Assembly: GCF_030162935.1 (NCBI RefSeq)
Contig: NZ_JASAUZ010000002.1
Span: 58,750-122,749 of the forward strand
DNA: 64,000 nucleotides
Direction of reading: 5' to 3'
Source: Comamonas halotolerans
GTDB taxonomy: Bacteria; Pseudomonadota; Gammaproteobacteria; Burkholderiales; Burkholderiaceae_C
Part shown: positions 1 through 8,518 of the stretch, in pieces
Layout of the letters: each line of letters begins with the position of its first letter
How positions within the stretch are numbered: the first letter of the stretch is position 1
Notes under the pieces: model-generated
What the model was told of the DNA's origin: nothing
Database searches by the model: none
The model's input: only the letters and a program-made list of their open reading frames with translations
Made by a program: the position numbers and the translations under genes

Positions 1-18
1 TCACAATTTCTTCAGGTT

Positions 19-34
19 GGTGCAAACCTGCACC
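19..34. promoter_or_regulatory. Short dyad upstream of dctP
   Basis: GGTGC (19-23) and GCACC (30-34) form an inverted repeat with a 6-nt spacer about 40 bp before the dctP start codon. It could be an operator or a short RNA hairpin in the TRAP operon leader. No regulator gene is visible in the window on this side, so the role is a guess. Confidence 0.25.
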
Positions 35-73
35 GAACTGGTTCCAAGCTTTGAGGTCATGAAAGGACTCTCC

Positions 74-1123
74 ATGAAACGTGCTTTGTCTTTGTCTGTA
101 TTGGCACTTGCAGCGACTACGCTCACCACCATCAGCCACGCCCAAGACCTTCCCGCCACCAAACTCAAGGTTGTGGGTGCATTGAGCAATCTGAGTCTTT
201 ACAACGATTTTGAAAAGCCTTTCTGGACAAAAGTCCTGCCAGCAGCCTCGGGAGGCAAAGTTTCAGGCGACATCAAAGGCTTTAACGACATGGGCCTCAA
301 AGGGCCAGAGGTAATGCGCCTGATGAGTTCAGGCGTGATTGAATTTGGCACCTCTACCCTGGCCTATTTCGCAGCAGACAACCCTATCAATGAAGCCATC
401 GACTTGGCAGGCCTGGCCACCGATGTCAAGACTGCACGTGCTGTGACAGATGCATTCCAGCCCGCCTATGAGAAGTTCTACGGTAGCCAGGGCATCAAAG
501 TTTTAGGCATGTCAACCTACCCTGCACAGGTACTTTTCTGTAATGCAGAAATCCAAGACCTGTCGTCCATCAAAGGCAAGAAGGTCCGCACTTCCAGCCG
601 CACTCAAGCCGAGTTTGTGGAGGCCCTGGGTGGCTCCAGCGTAACCATGGCCTTTGGTGAGGTGGTTCCTGCCCTGCAAAACAAGGTGGTGGACTGTGCA
701 ATCACCGGATCACTGTCAGGCTACTCGGCGAAGTGGTACGAAGTTTCAACGCACCTGTACGCACTGCCCATCAACTGGAACCAGCAGATCCACGCGGTCA
801 ACAAGAAAGCCTGGGACACGCTCAATCCCGGCGTACAAGCGCTGATCACCGAAAATTTCAAGACCTTGATCAACGACATCTGGGCCGGTGCGGACGAACA
901 GACACAGCAGGGTTACGCCTGTAACTCGGGGCATTCCAGCTGCAATGAAACCATCAAAGGCAAGATGACGCTGGTCCAGCCTAGTGAAGCTGACAAAACT
1001 GCCCTGAAGAAGATCTTTGAAGAAAAGGTTCTCACCAAATGGGCGCAGCGCTGCAACGCTCAATGCATCTCGGACTTCAATGCATCCATTGGCCCCATCG
1101 TCGGCATGACAGCCAAGAAGTAA
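74..1123 (+). CDS. TRAP transporter solute-binding protein (DctP family)
   Basis: Periplasmic receptor of a tripartite ATP-independent (TRAP) transporter; binds a carboxylate-type ligand and delivers it to the DctQM membrane unit. The open frame begins further upstream, but the ATG at 74 is preferred: AAAGGA lies about 7 nt upstream, and the protein then begins with a classical Sec signal peptide (MKR, hydrophobic core, cleavage near residue 24 after SHAQ). The mature part has DctP features such as the VRTSSRTQAEF stretch and an FGEVVPALQNKVVDCAI segment typical of the ligand-binding region. About 349 aa, normal length. First gene of dctP-dctQ-dctM-DUF2848-amidase. The ligand cannot be read from sequence; the downstream amidase suggests an amide-bearing acid. 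Confidence 0.9.
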   Translation: MKRALSLSVLALAATTLTTISHAQDLPATKLKVVGALSNLSLYNDFEKPFWTKVLPAASGGKVSGDIKGFNDMGLKGPEVMRLMSSGVIEFGTSTLAYFAADNPINEAIDLAGLATDVKTARAVTDAFQPAYEKFYGSQGIKVLGMSTYPAQVLFCNAEIQDLSSIKGKKVRTSSRTQAEFVEALGGSSVTMAFGEVVPALQNKVVDCAITGSLSGYSAKWYEVSTHLYALPINWNQQIHAVNKKAWDTLNPGVQALITENFKTLINDIWAGADEQTQQGYACNSGHSSCNETIKGKMTLVQPSEADKTALKKIFEEKVLTKWAQRCNAQCISDFNASIGPIVGMTAKK

Positions 1124-1150
1124 TTGGCATCTTTTCTCTGTAGGAACGAT

Positions 1151-1170
1151 TTGGCGGACTCGTCCGCCAA
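1151..1170 (+). promoter_or_regulatory. Intercistronic hairpin between dctP and dctQ
   Basis: A perfect 8-bp stem TTGGCGGA / TCCGCCAA with loop CTCG, followed by TCTTT and then the dctQ ribosome-binding site. Such stems often protect the abundant receptor mRNA or partly terminate, giving more DctP than DctQM. It is too poor in Ts to be a strong terminator. Confidence 0.5.
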
Positions 1171-1188
1171 TCTTTAAAGGAAAGAGTT

Positions 1189-1809
1189 ATGCACTCTGAA
1201 CCCACTCAAACATGGGCACCGCTGCGCTGGGCCTGTGTTCTTTCACAATACGCTGTCTGGGTAGCTGGCGCCCTTCTGATTGCGAGCGTTCTGCTGATCT
1301 GCTTTGACGTTCTGGCCCGCAAATTCTTTGGATTCAACACTGGCGGTGCAGATGAGCTTTCAAGCTTTGCTTTCGCCATCAGTACCAGTTGGGCACTTGC
1401 ATTCGCGACCTTGCAACGCGCCAATGTGCGTGTTGACGTGCTCTACCAGAAGCTGCCACTCAAGCTTGCCGCTTTTCTGGACTGGCTTTCGGTCGTGGCA
1501 CTGGGTGTATTCATCGTCTTCCTGACTTGGTACGCATGGGATGTTCTGGCTGCATCCTGGATTCAAAACTCCACAGCCAACTCAACGATGGCAACACCCT
1601 TGTGGATCCCACAAGGCATGTGGTTCATCGGTCTGATGTGGATGAGCCTGGTCATGGCCTTGATGCTGTGCCGCTCCTCCTATCTGCTGGTGACTGGCGA
1701 CATAGATGCGCTGCAAAAGCTATGCGGCGTCCGCTCTGCGCAAGAAGAAGCCGACGAAGAAGCCGCCAATGGCAAGCGTTTGATTCAGTCCGAAAGAGAA
1801 GGCCGATAA
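1189..1809 (+). CDS. TRAP transporter small permease (DctQ family)
   Basis: Small inner-membrane subunit of the TRAP transporter, expected to form four transmembrane helices and pair with DctM. The 206-aa protein shows hydrophobic stretches around residues 20-45, 55-75, 95-115 and 140-165, and the family-like FDVLARKFFGFNTGGADELSS segment after helix 1. The ATG at 1189 is preceded by AAAGGAAAG at good spacing. The C-terminal tail is charged and rich in Glu (QEEADEEAANG). It sits 3 nt before dctM, fitting translational coupling. Confidence 0.88.
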   Translation: MHSEPTQTWAPLRWACVLSQYAVWVAGALLIASVLLICFDVLARKFFGFNTGGADELSSFAFAISTSWALAFATLQRANVRVDVLYQKLPLKLAAFLDWLSVVALGVFIVFLTWYAWDVLAASWIQNSTANSTMATPLWIPQGMWFIGLMWMSLVMALMLCRSSYLLVTGDIDALQKLCGVRSAQEEADEEAANGKRLIQSEREGR

Positions 1810-1812
1810 GTC

Positions 1813-3096
1813 ATGATAGCGACTGCACTCACCCTTTTGATGGTGCTGATCGGGCTGAGCATCCCTGTCGGCGCTGCACTGGGCGTCCTGGGCCTGACCC
1901 TGGATCCCATGTTCTCTTCCCTGCCTTTGACCCGCGCACTAGGGGAAATCTCATGGAACACCAACAATGAATTCCTGCTGGTAGCCATCCCCCTGTTCAT
2001 CTTGCTGGGCGAAGTACTCCTTCGCGCGGGCCTTGCGGAAAAAATGTACCAGTCGATGAGCCTGTGGCTGTCCTGGCTGCCGGGCGGACTGATGCATGCC
2101 AACATTGGCGCATCCACGCTGTTCTCTGCGACTTCCGGCTCCAGTGTGGCAACCTCGGCCACTGTGGGCACCGTGGCCATTCCCCAGATCAGGAAGCACG
2201 GCTACAACCAGCCTCTGTTTCTGGGTAGCCTGGCCGCTGGCGGCACGCTGGGCATTCTGATTCCGCCGTCGATCAATCTGGTGCTTTATGGCGTTCTTAC
2301 CAACTCCTCAGTGCCCAAGCTCTATCTGGCAGGCATCATCCCCGGCTTCATGCTTGCTGGTTTGTTCATCCTGACCATCATCATCGCCTGCCTGGTCAAG
2401 CCCGAATGGGGTGGAAAAAAGATCAGCGCGACTTGGAATGAGCGCCTGCGCAGCCTCATCAACCTGCTTCCACCCTTGGGCATTTTCTTCCTGGTGGTGG
2501 GCTCTATCTACGCCGGATTGGCAACCCCCACAGAGGCCGCCGCCCTGGGTGTACTGGGCGCTCTGGTGCTCGCGGCCTGCTATGGGCGACTGACCCTTTC
2601 CATGCTGCGTGAGGCGGTGGAAGGCACCATGAAATCCACCGCCATGATCATGCTGATCGTGATTGCAGCTGCCTTCCTGAACTTTGTGATGTCGGCAACA
2701 GGCTTGACCAATGCCATCACAGACTTCATCGGTGGCCTGGGTCTCTCTGCTGGAATGATGCTCCTGGTGCTGATTGCCTTTTACCTCGTGCTGGGCTGTT
2801 TCATGGAAACCTTGTCCATGATGATCACAACCATTCCCATCGTTGCGCCAGTAATGATCGGACTGGGCTACGACCCTATCTGGCTGGGCATTTTGATCAT
2901 CATCCTGGTTGAAGCTGCACTGATCACGCCTCCGGTCGGTATGAATCTGTTCGTCGTGCAAAGCCTGCGCAAGTCAGGCTCCATGAATGACGTCATCATC
3001 GGCGCCCTGCCCTTTGTTGCAGCCATGTTCATCATGCTGCTACTGCTATCCCTGTTCCCTTCCATTGCCATGTGGATGCCCAACACTTTCGGTTAA
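1813..3096 (+). CDS. TRAP transporter large permease (DctM family)
   Basis: Large membrane subunit that carries out sodium-driven substrate transport. 427 aa, nearly all hydrophobic helices, normal for DctM. Family-like segments include SGSSVATSATVGTVAIPQI near residue 110, LAAGGTLGILIPPSINLVLYG near 140, and GLATPTEAAALGVLGAL near 240. It starts 3 nt after the dctQ stop codon, with no gene between, so the three genes are one transport unit. Confidence 0.92.
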   Translation: MIATALTLLMVLIGLSIPVGAALGVLGLTLDPMFSSLPLTRALGEISWNTNNEFLLVAIPLFILLGEVLLRAGLAEKMYQSMSLWLSWLPGGLMHANIGASTLFSATSGSSVATSATVGTVAIPQIRKHGYNQPLFLGSLAAGGTLGILIPPSINLVLYGVLTNSSVPKLYLAGIIPGFMLAGLFILTIIIACLVKPEWGGKKISATWNERLRSLINLLPPLGIFFLVVGSIYAGLATPTEAAALGVLGALVLAACYGRLTLSMLREAVEGTMKSTAMIMLIVIAAAFLNFVMSATGLTNAITDFIGGLGLSAGMMLLVLIAFYLVLGCFMETLSMMITTIPIVAPVMIGLGYDPIWLGILIIILVEAALITPPVGMNLFVVQSLRKSGSMNDVIIGALPFVAAMFIMLLLLSLFPSIAMWMPNTFG

Positions 3097-3123
3097 TGGA
3101 ACCGATCTCTATTGGTATTTGAA

Positions 3124-3801
3124 ATGAAAGCTACGTTCAACATTGAATCGCAAGGCCATAGCAAGACGGTCGAAGTCGAGTTGAAAAACCTGATTGTTGC
3201 CGGCTGGGCTGGGCGTGATATGGAGGCCATCGAGCACCACATCCTGGAGCTGGAAGCCATTGGTGTGCCACGCCCCAGCAGCGTGCCACTGTACTACCGC
3301 ATTGGTGCCAACCAGTTTACCCAAGAGCCGGTTGTCCAAGTCGTTGGGCCACACTCTTCCGGTGAAATTGAAGCACTGGTGTTTGAGGCAGAAGGTCAGT
3401 TATGCCTGAGCATTGCGTCTGATCACACAGACCGCAAACTTGAGTCTCACAGTGTGGCCCTGTCCAAGCAAGTGTGTGCAAAACCTGCGGCCAGGGATGC
3501 CTGGCTATATGCAGATGTTGAAGCACACATAGATGCACTGGTGCTACGCTCTTGGATCATCGAAGATGGTGAGCGCAAGCAGTACCAGGACGGCCCGATG
3601 TCTTCCCTGCGCACACCACGCACCCTGATTGACGGCTTTGACGGAAATTTTGCCGAAGGCACTGTCATGACTTGCGGCACCGTGGGCGCTATTGGCGGTA
3701 TTCGCCCGTCCAAAGTCTTCGAAATGGAACTGTTTGACCCTGTGCTCAACCGCTCACTGCGTCACCGCTACGAAGTTGAAGTGCTCCCCGAAATTGCCTG
3801 A
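3124..3801 (+). CDS. DUF2848 family protein
   Basis: 225-aa soluble protein recognised as DUF2848 by its overall pattern, including PSSVPLYYRIG, the IASDHTDRKLE motif, PARDAW-like and RTPRTLIDGF segments, and the C-terminal acidic/basic end. An in-frame TTG at 3112 would add four residues; the ATG at 3124 is preferred, although no strong ribosome-binding site is visible for either. It lies between dctM and the amidase and is almost certainly co-transcribed. The SDHTD motif resembles a metal- or substrate-binding loop, so a hydrolase or lyase acting on the imported compound is possible, but no biochemical role is established from what is seen here. Confidence 0.8.
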   Translation: MKATFNIESQGHSKTVEVELKNLIVAGWAGRDMEAIEHHILELEAIGVPRPSSVPLYYRIGANQFTQEPVVQVVGPHSSGEIEALVFEAEGQLCLSIASDHTDRKLESHSVALSKQVCAKPAARDAWLYADVEAHIDALVLRSWIIEDGERKQYQDGPMSSLRTPRTLIDGFDGNFAEGTVMTCGTVGAIGGIRPSKVFEMELFDPVLNRSLRHRYEVEVLPEIA

Positions 3802-3813
3802 TAGCCCATAGCC

Positions 3814-5112
3814 ATGACATCAACCTGTGTCCAACGTACCCAGCAAGCCCTGCAGGCCATAGCAGCGGCTGGCGATGAAGGTACACGCATCTTCACCAAG
3901 GTTTACAACACCTCTGCGCTGACTGAGGCTGCCGCTGCCGATGCCCGTGCTGCAACAGGCATCTGTTTAGGTCCTCTTGATGGACGCATTGTGTCCATCA
4001 AGGACTTGTTCGATGTCGCTGGCGAACCAACCACGGCTGGCTCCAAAGTTCTGCGCAACGCCCCTGCAGCCAAGCAGGATGCGACCGTGGTTCAGCGGCT
4101 GCGTGCGGCTGGTGCGGTCATTATTGGCAAGACCAATATGACCGAGTTTGCCTTTTCGGGCATCGGCATCAATCCGCACTACGGCACGCCAGGCAATGCC
4201 AAAGACATCCACCGCATCCCCGGTGGCTCTTCATCGGGGGCGGGTGTGGCTGTAGCGCGTGGCATGTGCGAAATAGCCATCGGCTCCGACACCGGTGGAT
4301 CCATCCGCATCCCTTCCGCACTCAATGGCGTCACTGGCTTCAAGCCCAGTCAATCGCGAACAGCGCGTGAAGGTGCTTTTCCACTGTCCTTCACTTTGGA
4401 TACGGTGGGCCCGCTGGCACTGAACATTCAAGATTGTGCAATTGCCGATGCCGTCCTGTCGGGTGAAACGGTGGCGCCACTTGCGCAACGCTCCATCGAC
4501 GGGCTTCGCATTGGCGTTCCCCACGGACTGTTGTTGAGCAATGCCGACCCCGAAGTGCTGCAGGCATTTCAGCAAACCATCAACAGGCTCGAAAGCCTGG
4601 GCGCCAGGATCAGGCCCTTGCAGGCAGAGTCACTGATAGAAGCCCCCTTCAAGCTCCAGGAGAACGGCACCTTGATTGCGTGCGAGGCTGCCTGCATCCA
4701 CGCAACATTGTTTAAAGACGGCAAAGATGACCAGCTGGATGCGCTTGTGAAGTCACGCATAACGCGTGGGCAAACCATCCCTGCCGCCCACTACGTTGCT
4801 GTCCAGCAGGCACGTGCCAGACTGCTACCAGAGCTTGATGCAGCCATGGCTGACTTCGATGTACTGATGCTGCCGACTGTGCCCGTGGTTGCCCCCACGA
4901 TTGCCAGCCTCAATGAAGCAGATGAATTCCACCGGATGAACATGCTCGTGCTGCGCAATACTTCTGTGTTCAACTTTTACGACCTGCCCGCTTGCTCCAT
5001 CCCGATCACGCGTCAAGAACACGATTTGCCTGTTGGACTCATGCTCGTGGGACCACGTCTAAAAGACCGTGACCTGCTCTCCGTAGCGCAAGCCATCGAA
5101 GCAGTTATATAA
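3814..5112 (+). CDS. Amidase (amidase signature family)
   Basis: Hydrolyses a carboxamide bond using the Ser-cisSer-Lys triad of the amidase signature family. All three residues are in place: Lys63 (VSIKDLFD), cis-Ser139 (PGGSSSGAG) and nucleophile Ser163 (SDTGGSIRIP), with the 24-residue Ser-Ser spacing usual for the family. 432 aa, normal length, no signal peptide, so cytoplasmic. It starts 12 nt after the DUF2848 gene and closes the TRAP operon; a strong terminator follows. Family members act on many substrates (acylamides, Glu-tRNA, aryl acylamides); the lack of gatB/gatC neighbours argues against GatA. Best read as a catabolic amidase for the TRAP ligand. Confidence 0.88.
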   Translation: MTSTCVQRTQQALQAIAAAGDEGTRIFTKVYNTSALTEAAAADARAATGICLGPLDGRIVSIKDLFDVAGEPTTAGSKVLRNAPAAKQDATVVQRLRAAGAVIIGKTNMTEFAFSGIGINPHYGTPGNAKDIHRIPGGSSSGAGVAVARGMCEIAIGSDTGGSIRIPSALNGVTGFKPSQSRTAREGAFPLSFTLDTVGPLALNIQDCAIADAVLSGETVAPLAQRSIDGLRIGVPHGLLLSNADPEVLQAFQQTINRLESLGARIRPLQAESLIEAPFKLQENGTLIACEAACIHATLFKDGKDDQLDALVKSRITRGQTIPAAHYVAVQQARARLLPELDAAMADFDVLMLPTVPVVAPTIASLNEADEFHRMNMLVLRNTSVFNFYDLPACSIPITRQEHDLPVGLMLVGPRLKDRDLLSVAQAIEAVI

Positions 5113-5148
5113 GCATGAAAAAGTAGCAAAGCTGCTTGGACAAGCATG

Positions 5149-5189
5149 AAAAAAGCCCGTCAATGCGTATGGCATCAACGGGCTTTTTT
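5149..5189. terminator. Bidirectional terminator between amidase and typA
   Basis: AAAAAAGCCCGT (5149-5160) pairs perfectly with ACGGGCTTTTTT (5178-5189); ATGC/GCAT extends pairing inside the loop. With an A-tract on one side and a T-tract on the other it can end both the plus-strand TRAP operon and the minus-strand rimP-typA operon. Confidence 0.9.
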
Positions 5190-5226
5190 ATGTGTGCCAG
5201 CTCAGAGGCTGGCACAGCATCGCAGA

Positions 5227-7053
5227 TCAGGATTCACGCGAAGCACGCTTGCGATCGTGTTCCTTCAGGTGGCGCTTGCGCACACGCAGGCTGGTAGGAG
5301 TGATTTCCAGCAGCTCATCGTCTTCGATGAATTCCACGCCGTATTCCAGCGACAGATCGATGGGAGGTGTGATCTTGATGGCGTCTTCCTTGCCAGAGAC
5401 ACGGAAGTTGGTCAATTGCTTGGTACGCGTTGCGTTCACCACCAGGTCGTTGTCGCGGCTATGGATACCGATGATCATGCCTTCGTACACGGGATCGCCT
5501 GCCTTCACAAACATGCGACCACGGTCGTCCAGCTTACCCAAGGCGTAAGTGAAGATTTCACCATCGTCCATGGAGATCAGCACGCCATTCTTGCGACCAC
5601 CGATTTCACCCTTGTAGGGCTCGTAGCTGTCAAAAATATTGGAGATCAGACCCGAACCACGTGTCAGGTTCAGGAACTCGTTGGTGAAGCCGATCAGGCC
5701 ACGAGCAGGAATGCGGTATTCCAGACGCACGCGACCACGTCCATCGGGTTCCATGTTGACCAGTTCACCCTTGCGCTCACCCAGCGCCTGCATCACGCCG
5801 CCCTGGTGGCCTTCTTCGATATCAGCTGTCACCAACTCGATAGGCTCGTGCTTTTCACCGTTGATCATTTGCATCACGACACGGGGCTTGGACACAGCCA
5901 GCTCGTAGCCTTCGCGGCGCATTTCTTCCAACAGGATGGTCAGGTGCAATTCACCACGGCCAGACACTTCAAAGATACCGTCTTCGTCGGTTTCCTTGAC
6001 GCGCAGAGCCACGTTGGAGCGCAGTTCCTTTTGCAGACGATCCCAGATCTGACGGCTGGTCACGAACTTGCCTTCACGACCTGCCAGAGGCGAGGTGTTC
6101 ACGCAGAAGTTCATGGTCAGGGTAGGTTCGTCAATCTTCAGCATGGGCAGAGGCTGAGGATTGGCGGTGTCAGTCACGGTTTCACCGATACCGATGTTTT
6201 CGATACCGCTGATCAGCACGATCTCGGAAGGACCTGCTTCAGTCGCCTGCACGCGATCCAGACCCTGGAAAGTGTGCACTTGGTTGATCTTGCCGGTGTA
6301 AGGCTTACCTTCAGGGCCAGCCATCACAGTCACTTGTTGACCGGGCTTGATGGTGCCCTGAGTGATACGGCCCACGCCAATACGGCCCACGAAAGTGGAG
6401 TAGTCCAGCGCGGATACTTGCAACTGCAAAGGTGCTGTGGCATCACCCTTCACTGAAGGCACGTGCTCCAAAATGGTGTCAAACAGGGCGGACATGTCCT
6501 CACCCCACTTGCCGCCTGGCTCGCCCTCTTCCTTGGACGACCAGCCATTGATACCGGAGGCGTACACGACAGGGAAGTCCAGCTGCTCGTCGGTCGCACC
6601 CAGCTTGTCGAACAGATCGAACGCTGCGTTGATGACCTTGTCAGGGTTGGCGCCTGGCTTGTCCACCTTGTTCACGACCACGATCGGACGCAGGCCCAGA
6701 GCCAGAGCCTTCTTGGTCACGAAGCGGGTTTGAGGCATGGGGCCTTCTTGCGCGTCAATCAGCAATACCACACCGTCCACCATGGACAACGCACGTTCCA
6801 CTTCACCACCGAAGTCCGCGTGACCGGGAGTGTCAAGAATATTGATGTGGGTGTCCTTCCAGGACACCGCGCAGTTTTTGGCCAAGATCGTGATACCGCG
6901 TTCACGTTCGATGGCATGGTTGTCCATCACGGTGTCAACCACTTTTTCATGTTCGGCGAAAGTGCCGGATTGGCGCAGCAACTGGTCCACCATGGTGGTC
7001 TTGCCATGGTCAACGTGCGCGATGATGGCGATGTTGCGGATTTCTTTGCTCAT
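5227..7053 (-). CDS. typA: Ribosome-associated GTPase TypA/BipA
   Basis: Translational GTPase of the EF-G/LepA group that binds ribosomes and helps 50S assembly and stress adaptation. 608 aa, normal. GTP-binding motifs are intact: AHVDHGKTT (G1) near residue 12, [14 protein letters not shown] (G3) near 75 and NKVDKPGA (G4) near 127; the C-terminal part carries the [12 protein letters not shown] and [11 protein letters not shown] motifs typical of BipA. It lies 24 nt downstream of truB on the same strand and is the last gene of the block starting at rimP; a terminator follows. Confidence 0.97.
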   Translation of the reverse strand: MSKEIRNIAIIAHVDHGKTTMVDQLLRQSGTFAEHEKVVDTVMDNHAIERERGITILAKNCAVSWKDTHINILDTPGHADFGGEVERALSMVDGVVLLIDAQEGPMPQTRFVTKKALALGLRPIVVVNKVDKPGANPDKVINAAFDLFDKLGATDEQLDFPVVYASGINGWSSKEEGEPGGKWGEDMSALFDTILEHVPSVKGDATAPLQLQVSALDYSTFVGRIGVGRITQGTIKPGQQVTVMAGPEGKPYTGKINQVHTFQGLDRVQATEAGPSEIVLISGIENIGIGETVTDTANPQPLPMLKIDEPTLTMNFCVNTSPLAGREGKFVTSRQIWDRLQKELRSNVALRVKETDEDGIFEVSGRGELHLTILLEEMRREGYELAVSKPRVVMQMINGEKHEPIELVTADIEEGHQGGVMQALGERKGELVNMEPDGRGRVRLEYRIPARGLIGFTNEFLNLTRGSGLISNIFDSYEPYKGEIGGRKNGVLISMDDGEIFTYALGKLDDRGRMFVKAGDPVYEGMIIGIHSRDNDLVVNATRTKQLTNFRVSGKEDAIKITPPIDLSLEYGVEFIEDDELLEITPTSLRVRKRHLKEHDRKRASRES

Positions 7054-7077
7054 ACTGTTTCCAAAATGCCACGAGAC

Positions 7078-8043
7078 TTATGCGCGCGGCGTGCCTTCTA
7101 AGATTTGTTGAATTTCTAGGGGGCTGAGCAGGCGATCGGGTATCAGCTCCCCACTTGTGATGTGCCCCACACCCAGCAAGGCGCGCGGTTCATCTCCATA
7201 TACGGCTACGGCCTCGGCATCGGGCCAATCACCACGGCGACGCAGACCGGTCAAGAACCGGCCGCTTTCACGCGCGTCCAGCGTCACAACCGTGTGTGCA
7301 TGCAGCAGACAATCTGCTGGCTGCACATACGCTATGCGCTCTTGTTCGGGCATGTTGATCAATGCATCCAAAGTGATGCAACGATCTACACCAATGCCGC
7401 CCGTGTCGATACGTCGCAGCGAACGCAGGTGTGCACCACAACCGAGTGCCTCACCCACATCCTCTGCCAACGTACGAATATATGTACCCTTGCTGCACGT
7501 TACGGTCAGCTGTATGGCATCTAAGCCGTCTGCATCCTTGCACAAAACAATGTCCAGTGCATGAATGGTCACATTGCGTGCGGGGCGCTCAATCTCAATC
7601 CCGGCACGTGCGTATTCATACAGCGCCTTGCCATCTTTTTTGAGAGCGCTATACATTGGGGGAACCTGGCTGATCGCCCCCGTGAACTGGGCTTGCACCT
7701 GTGCCAGCCGCTCGGACGTGATTGTCTCCAAGTCCACTGAACGCTCGCGCAGCACCTCACCCTCGGCGTCTGCCGTGGTGGTGGTCTGACCCAAACGGGC
7801 TACAGCAATATAGGTTTTGGGAGCTTCAAGCTGCAGCTGGCTGAACTTAGTGGCCGCGCCAAAGCACAACGGCAGCACGCCGGTGGCCAAAGGGTCCAGT
7901 GTTCCAGTGTGACCGGCTTTTTCTGCACGCAACAACCACTTCACTTTTTGCAAAGCGTCATTGCTAGACAAGCCAATGGGTTTATCGAGCAGCACCACCC
8001 CATGCACAGGGCGCCGCTGCACCCGTGTGCGCGTGGCGTTCAT
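7078..8043 (-). CDS. truB: tRNA pseudouridine(55) synthase TruB
   Basis: Makes pseudouridine 55 in the T-loop of tRNAs and also acts as a tRNA folding chaperone. 321 aa. The catalytic Asp is Asp50 in GHTGTLDPLATGVLP, and the N-terminal VLLDKPIGLSSNDALQ motif is intact. The C-terminal extension resembles a small PUA-like region. It starts 3 nt after the rbfA stop codon, so the two are translationally coupled, as in many proteobacterial rbfA-truB pairs. Confidence 0.97.
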   Translation of the reverse strand: MNATRTRVQRRPVHGVVLLDKPIGLSSNDALQKVKWLLRAEKAGHTGTLDPLATGVLPLCFGAATKFSQLQLEAPKTYIAVARLGQTTTTADAEGEVLRERSVDLETITSERLAQVQAQFTGAISQVPPMYSALKKDGKALYEYARAGIEIERPARNVTIHALDIVLCKDADGLDAIQLTVTCSKGTYIRTLAEDVGEALGCGAHLRSLRRIDTGGIGVDRCITLDALINMPEQERIAYVQPADCLLHAHTVVTLDARESGRFLTGLRRRGDWPDAEAVAVYGDEPRALLGVGHITSGELIPDRLLSPLEIQQILEGTPRA

Positions 8044-8046
8044 TGC

Positions 8047-8427
8047 TTATTGGCCCTCTTCGGGTCCGCGCGACGCCACAGCCTTGGCAATCAAGGCATT
8101 CATGTCAGCGGCGCGCTCTGAGGTGCGGTCATATATGAAGTGCAAGGTGGGAACCGTATGAATGTGCAAGCGCTTGAACAAGCCATTGCGCAGAAAGCCT
8201 GCAGCTTGATTCAGCGCCTTTTGCGTCTCATCAGGGTCACCCACCAACAAGCTGAAGAACACTTTGGCGTGCGCATAGTCAGGCGTGACTTCCACGCCCT
8301 GCAATGTGACCATGCCCACACGCGGGTCCTTCAACTCGCGGGCGATCAGCTCCGCCAGATCACGCTGGATCTGGTCAGAAACCTTGAAGCTGCGATTCGG
8401 TGCAGCAGATTTACGTTTAGGTGCCAT
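8047..8427 (-). CDS. rbfA: 30S ribosome-binding factor RbfA
   Basis: Small KH-like protein that binds immature 30S subunits and is needed for 16S rRNA 5' end processing. 126 aa, normal length. Family features: [27 protein letters not shown] at the N-terminus (first KH helix), then the [15 protein letters not shown] strand and [13 protein letters not shown] C-terminal segment (here [13 protein letters not shown]). Located between infB and truB, the usual position. Confidence 0.96.
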   Translation of the reverse strand: MAPKRKSAAPNRSFKVSDQIQRDLAELIARELKDPRVGMVTLQGVEVTPDYAHAKVFFSLLVGDPDETQKALNQAAGFLRNGLFKRLHIHTVPTLHFIYDRTSERAADMNALIAKAVASRGPEEGQ

Positions 8428-8460
8428 TAAGAATTACGAGCTTGAGCGTTAGTCAGATAA

Positions 8461-8490
8461 GGGTTTGAAAGCCGTTCGGCCTTCAAACCC
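8461..8490. promoter_or_regulatory. Intercistronic stem between infB and rbfA
   Basis: GGGTTTGAA (8461-8469) pairs with TTCAAACCC (8482-8490), and an inner GCCG/CGGC lengthens the stem. On the minus strand it lies just after the infB stop codon and is followed by TTATCTGAC, a poor U-tract, so it is more likely a processing or attenuation stem than a full terminator. Confidence 0.5.
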
Positions 8491-8518
8491 TTTATGCACT
8501 ATCGCTGGCAGCTATGGT

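Noticed and set aside
5146..6456. 436-codon plus-strand frame
   Set aside because: Antisense shadow of typA.
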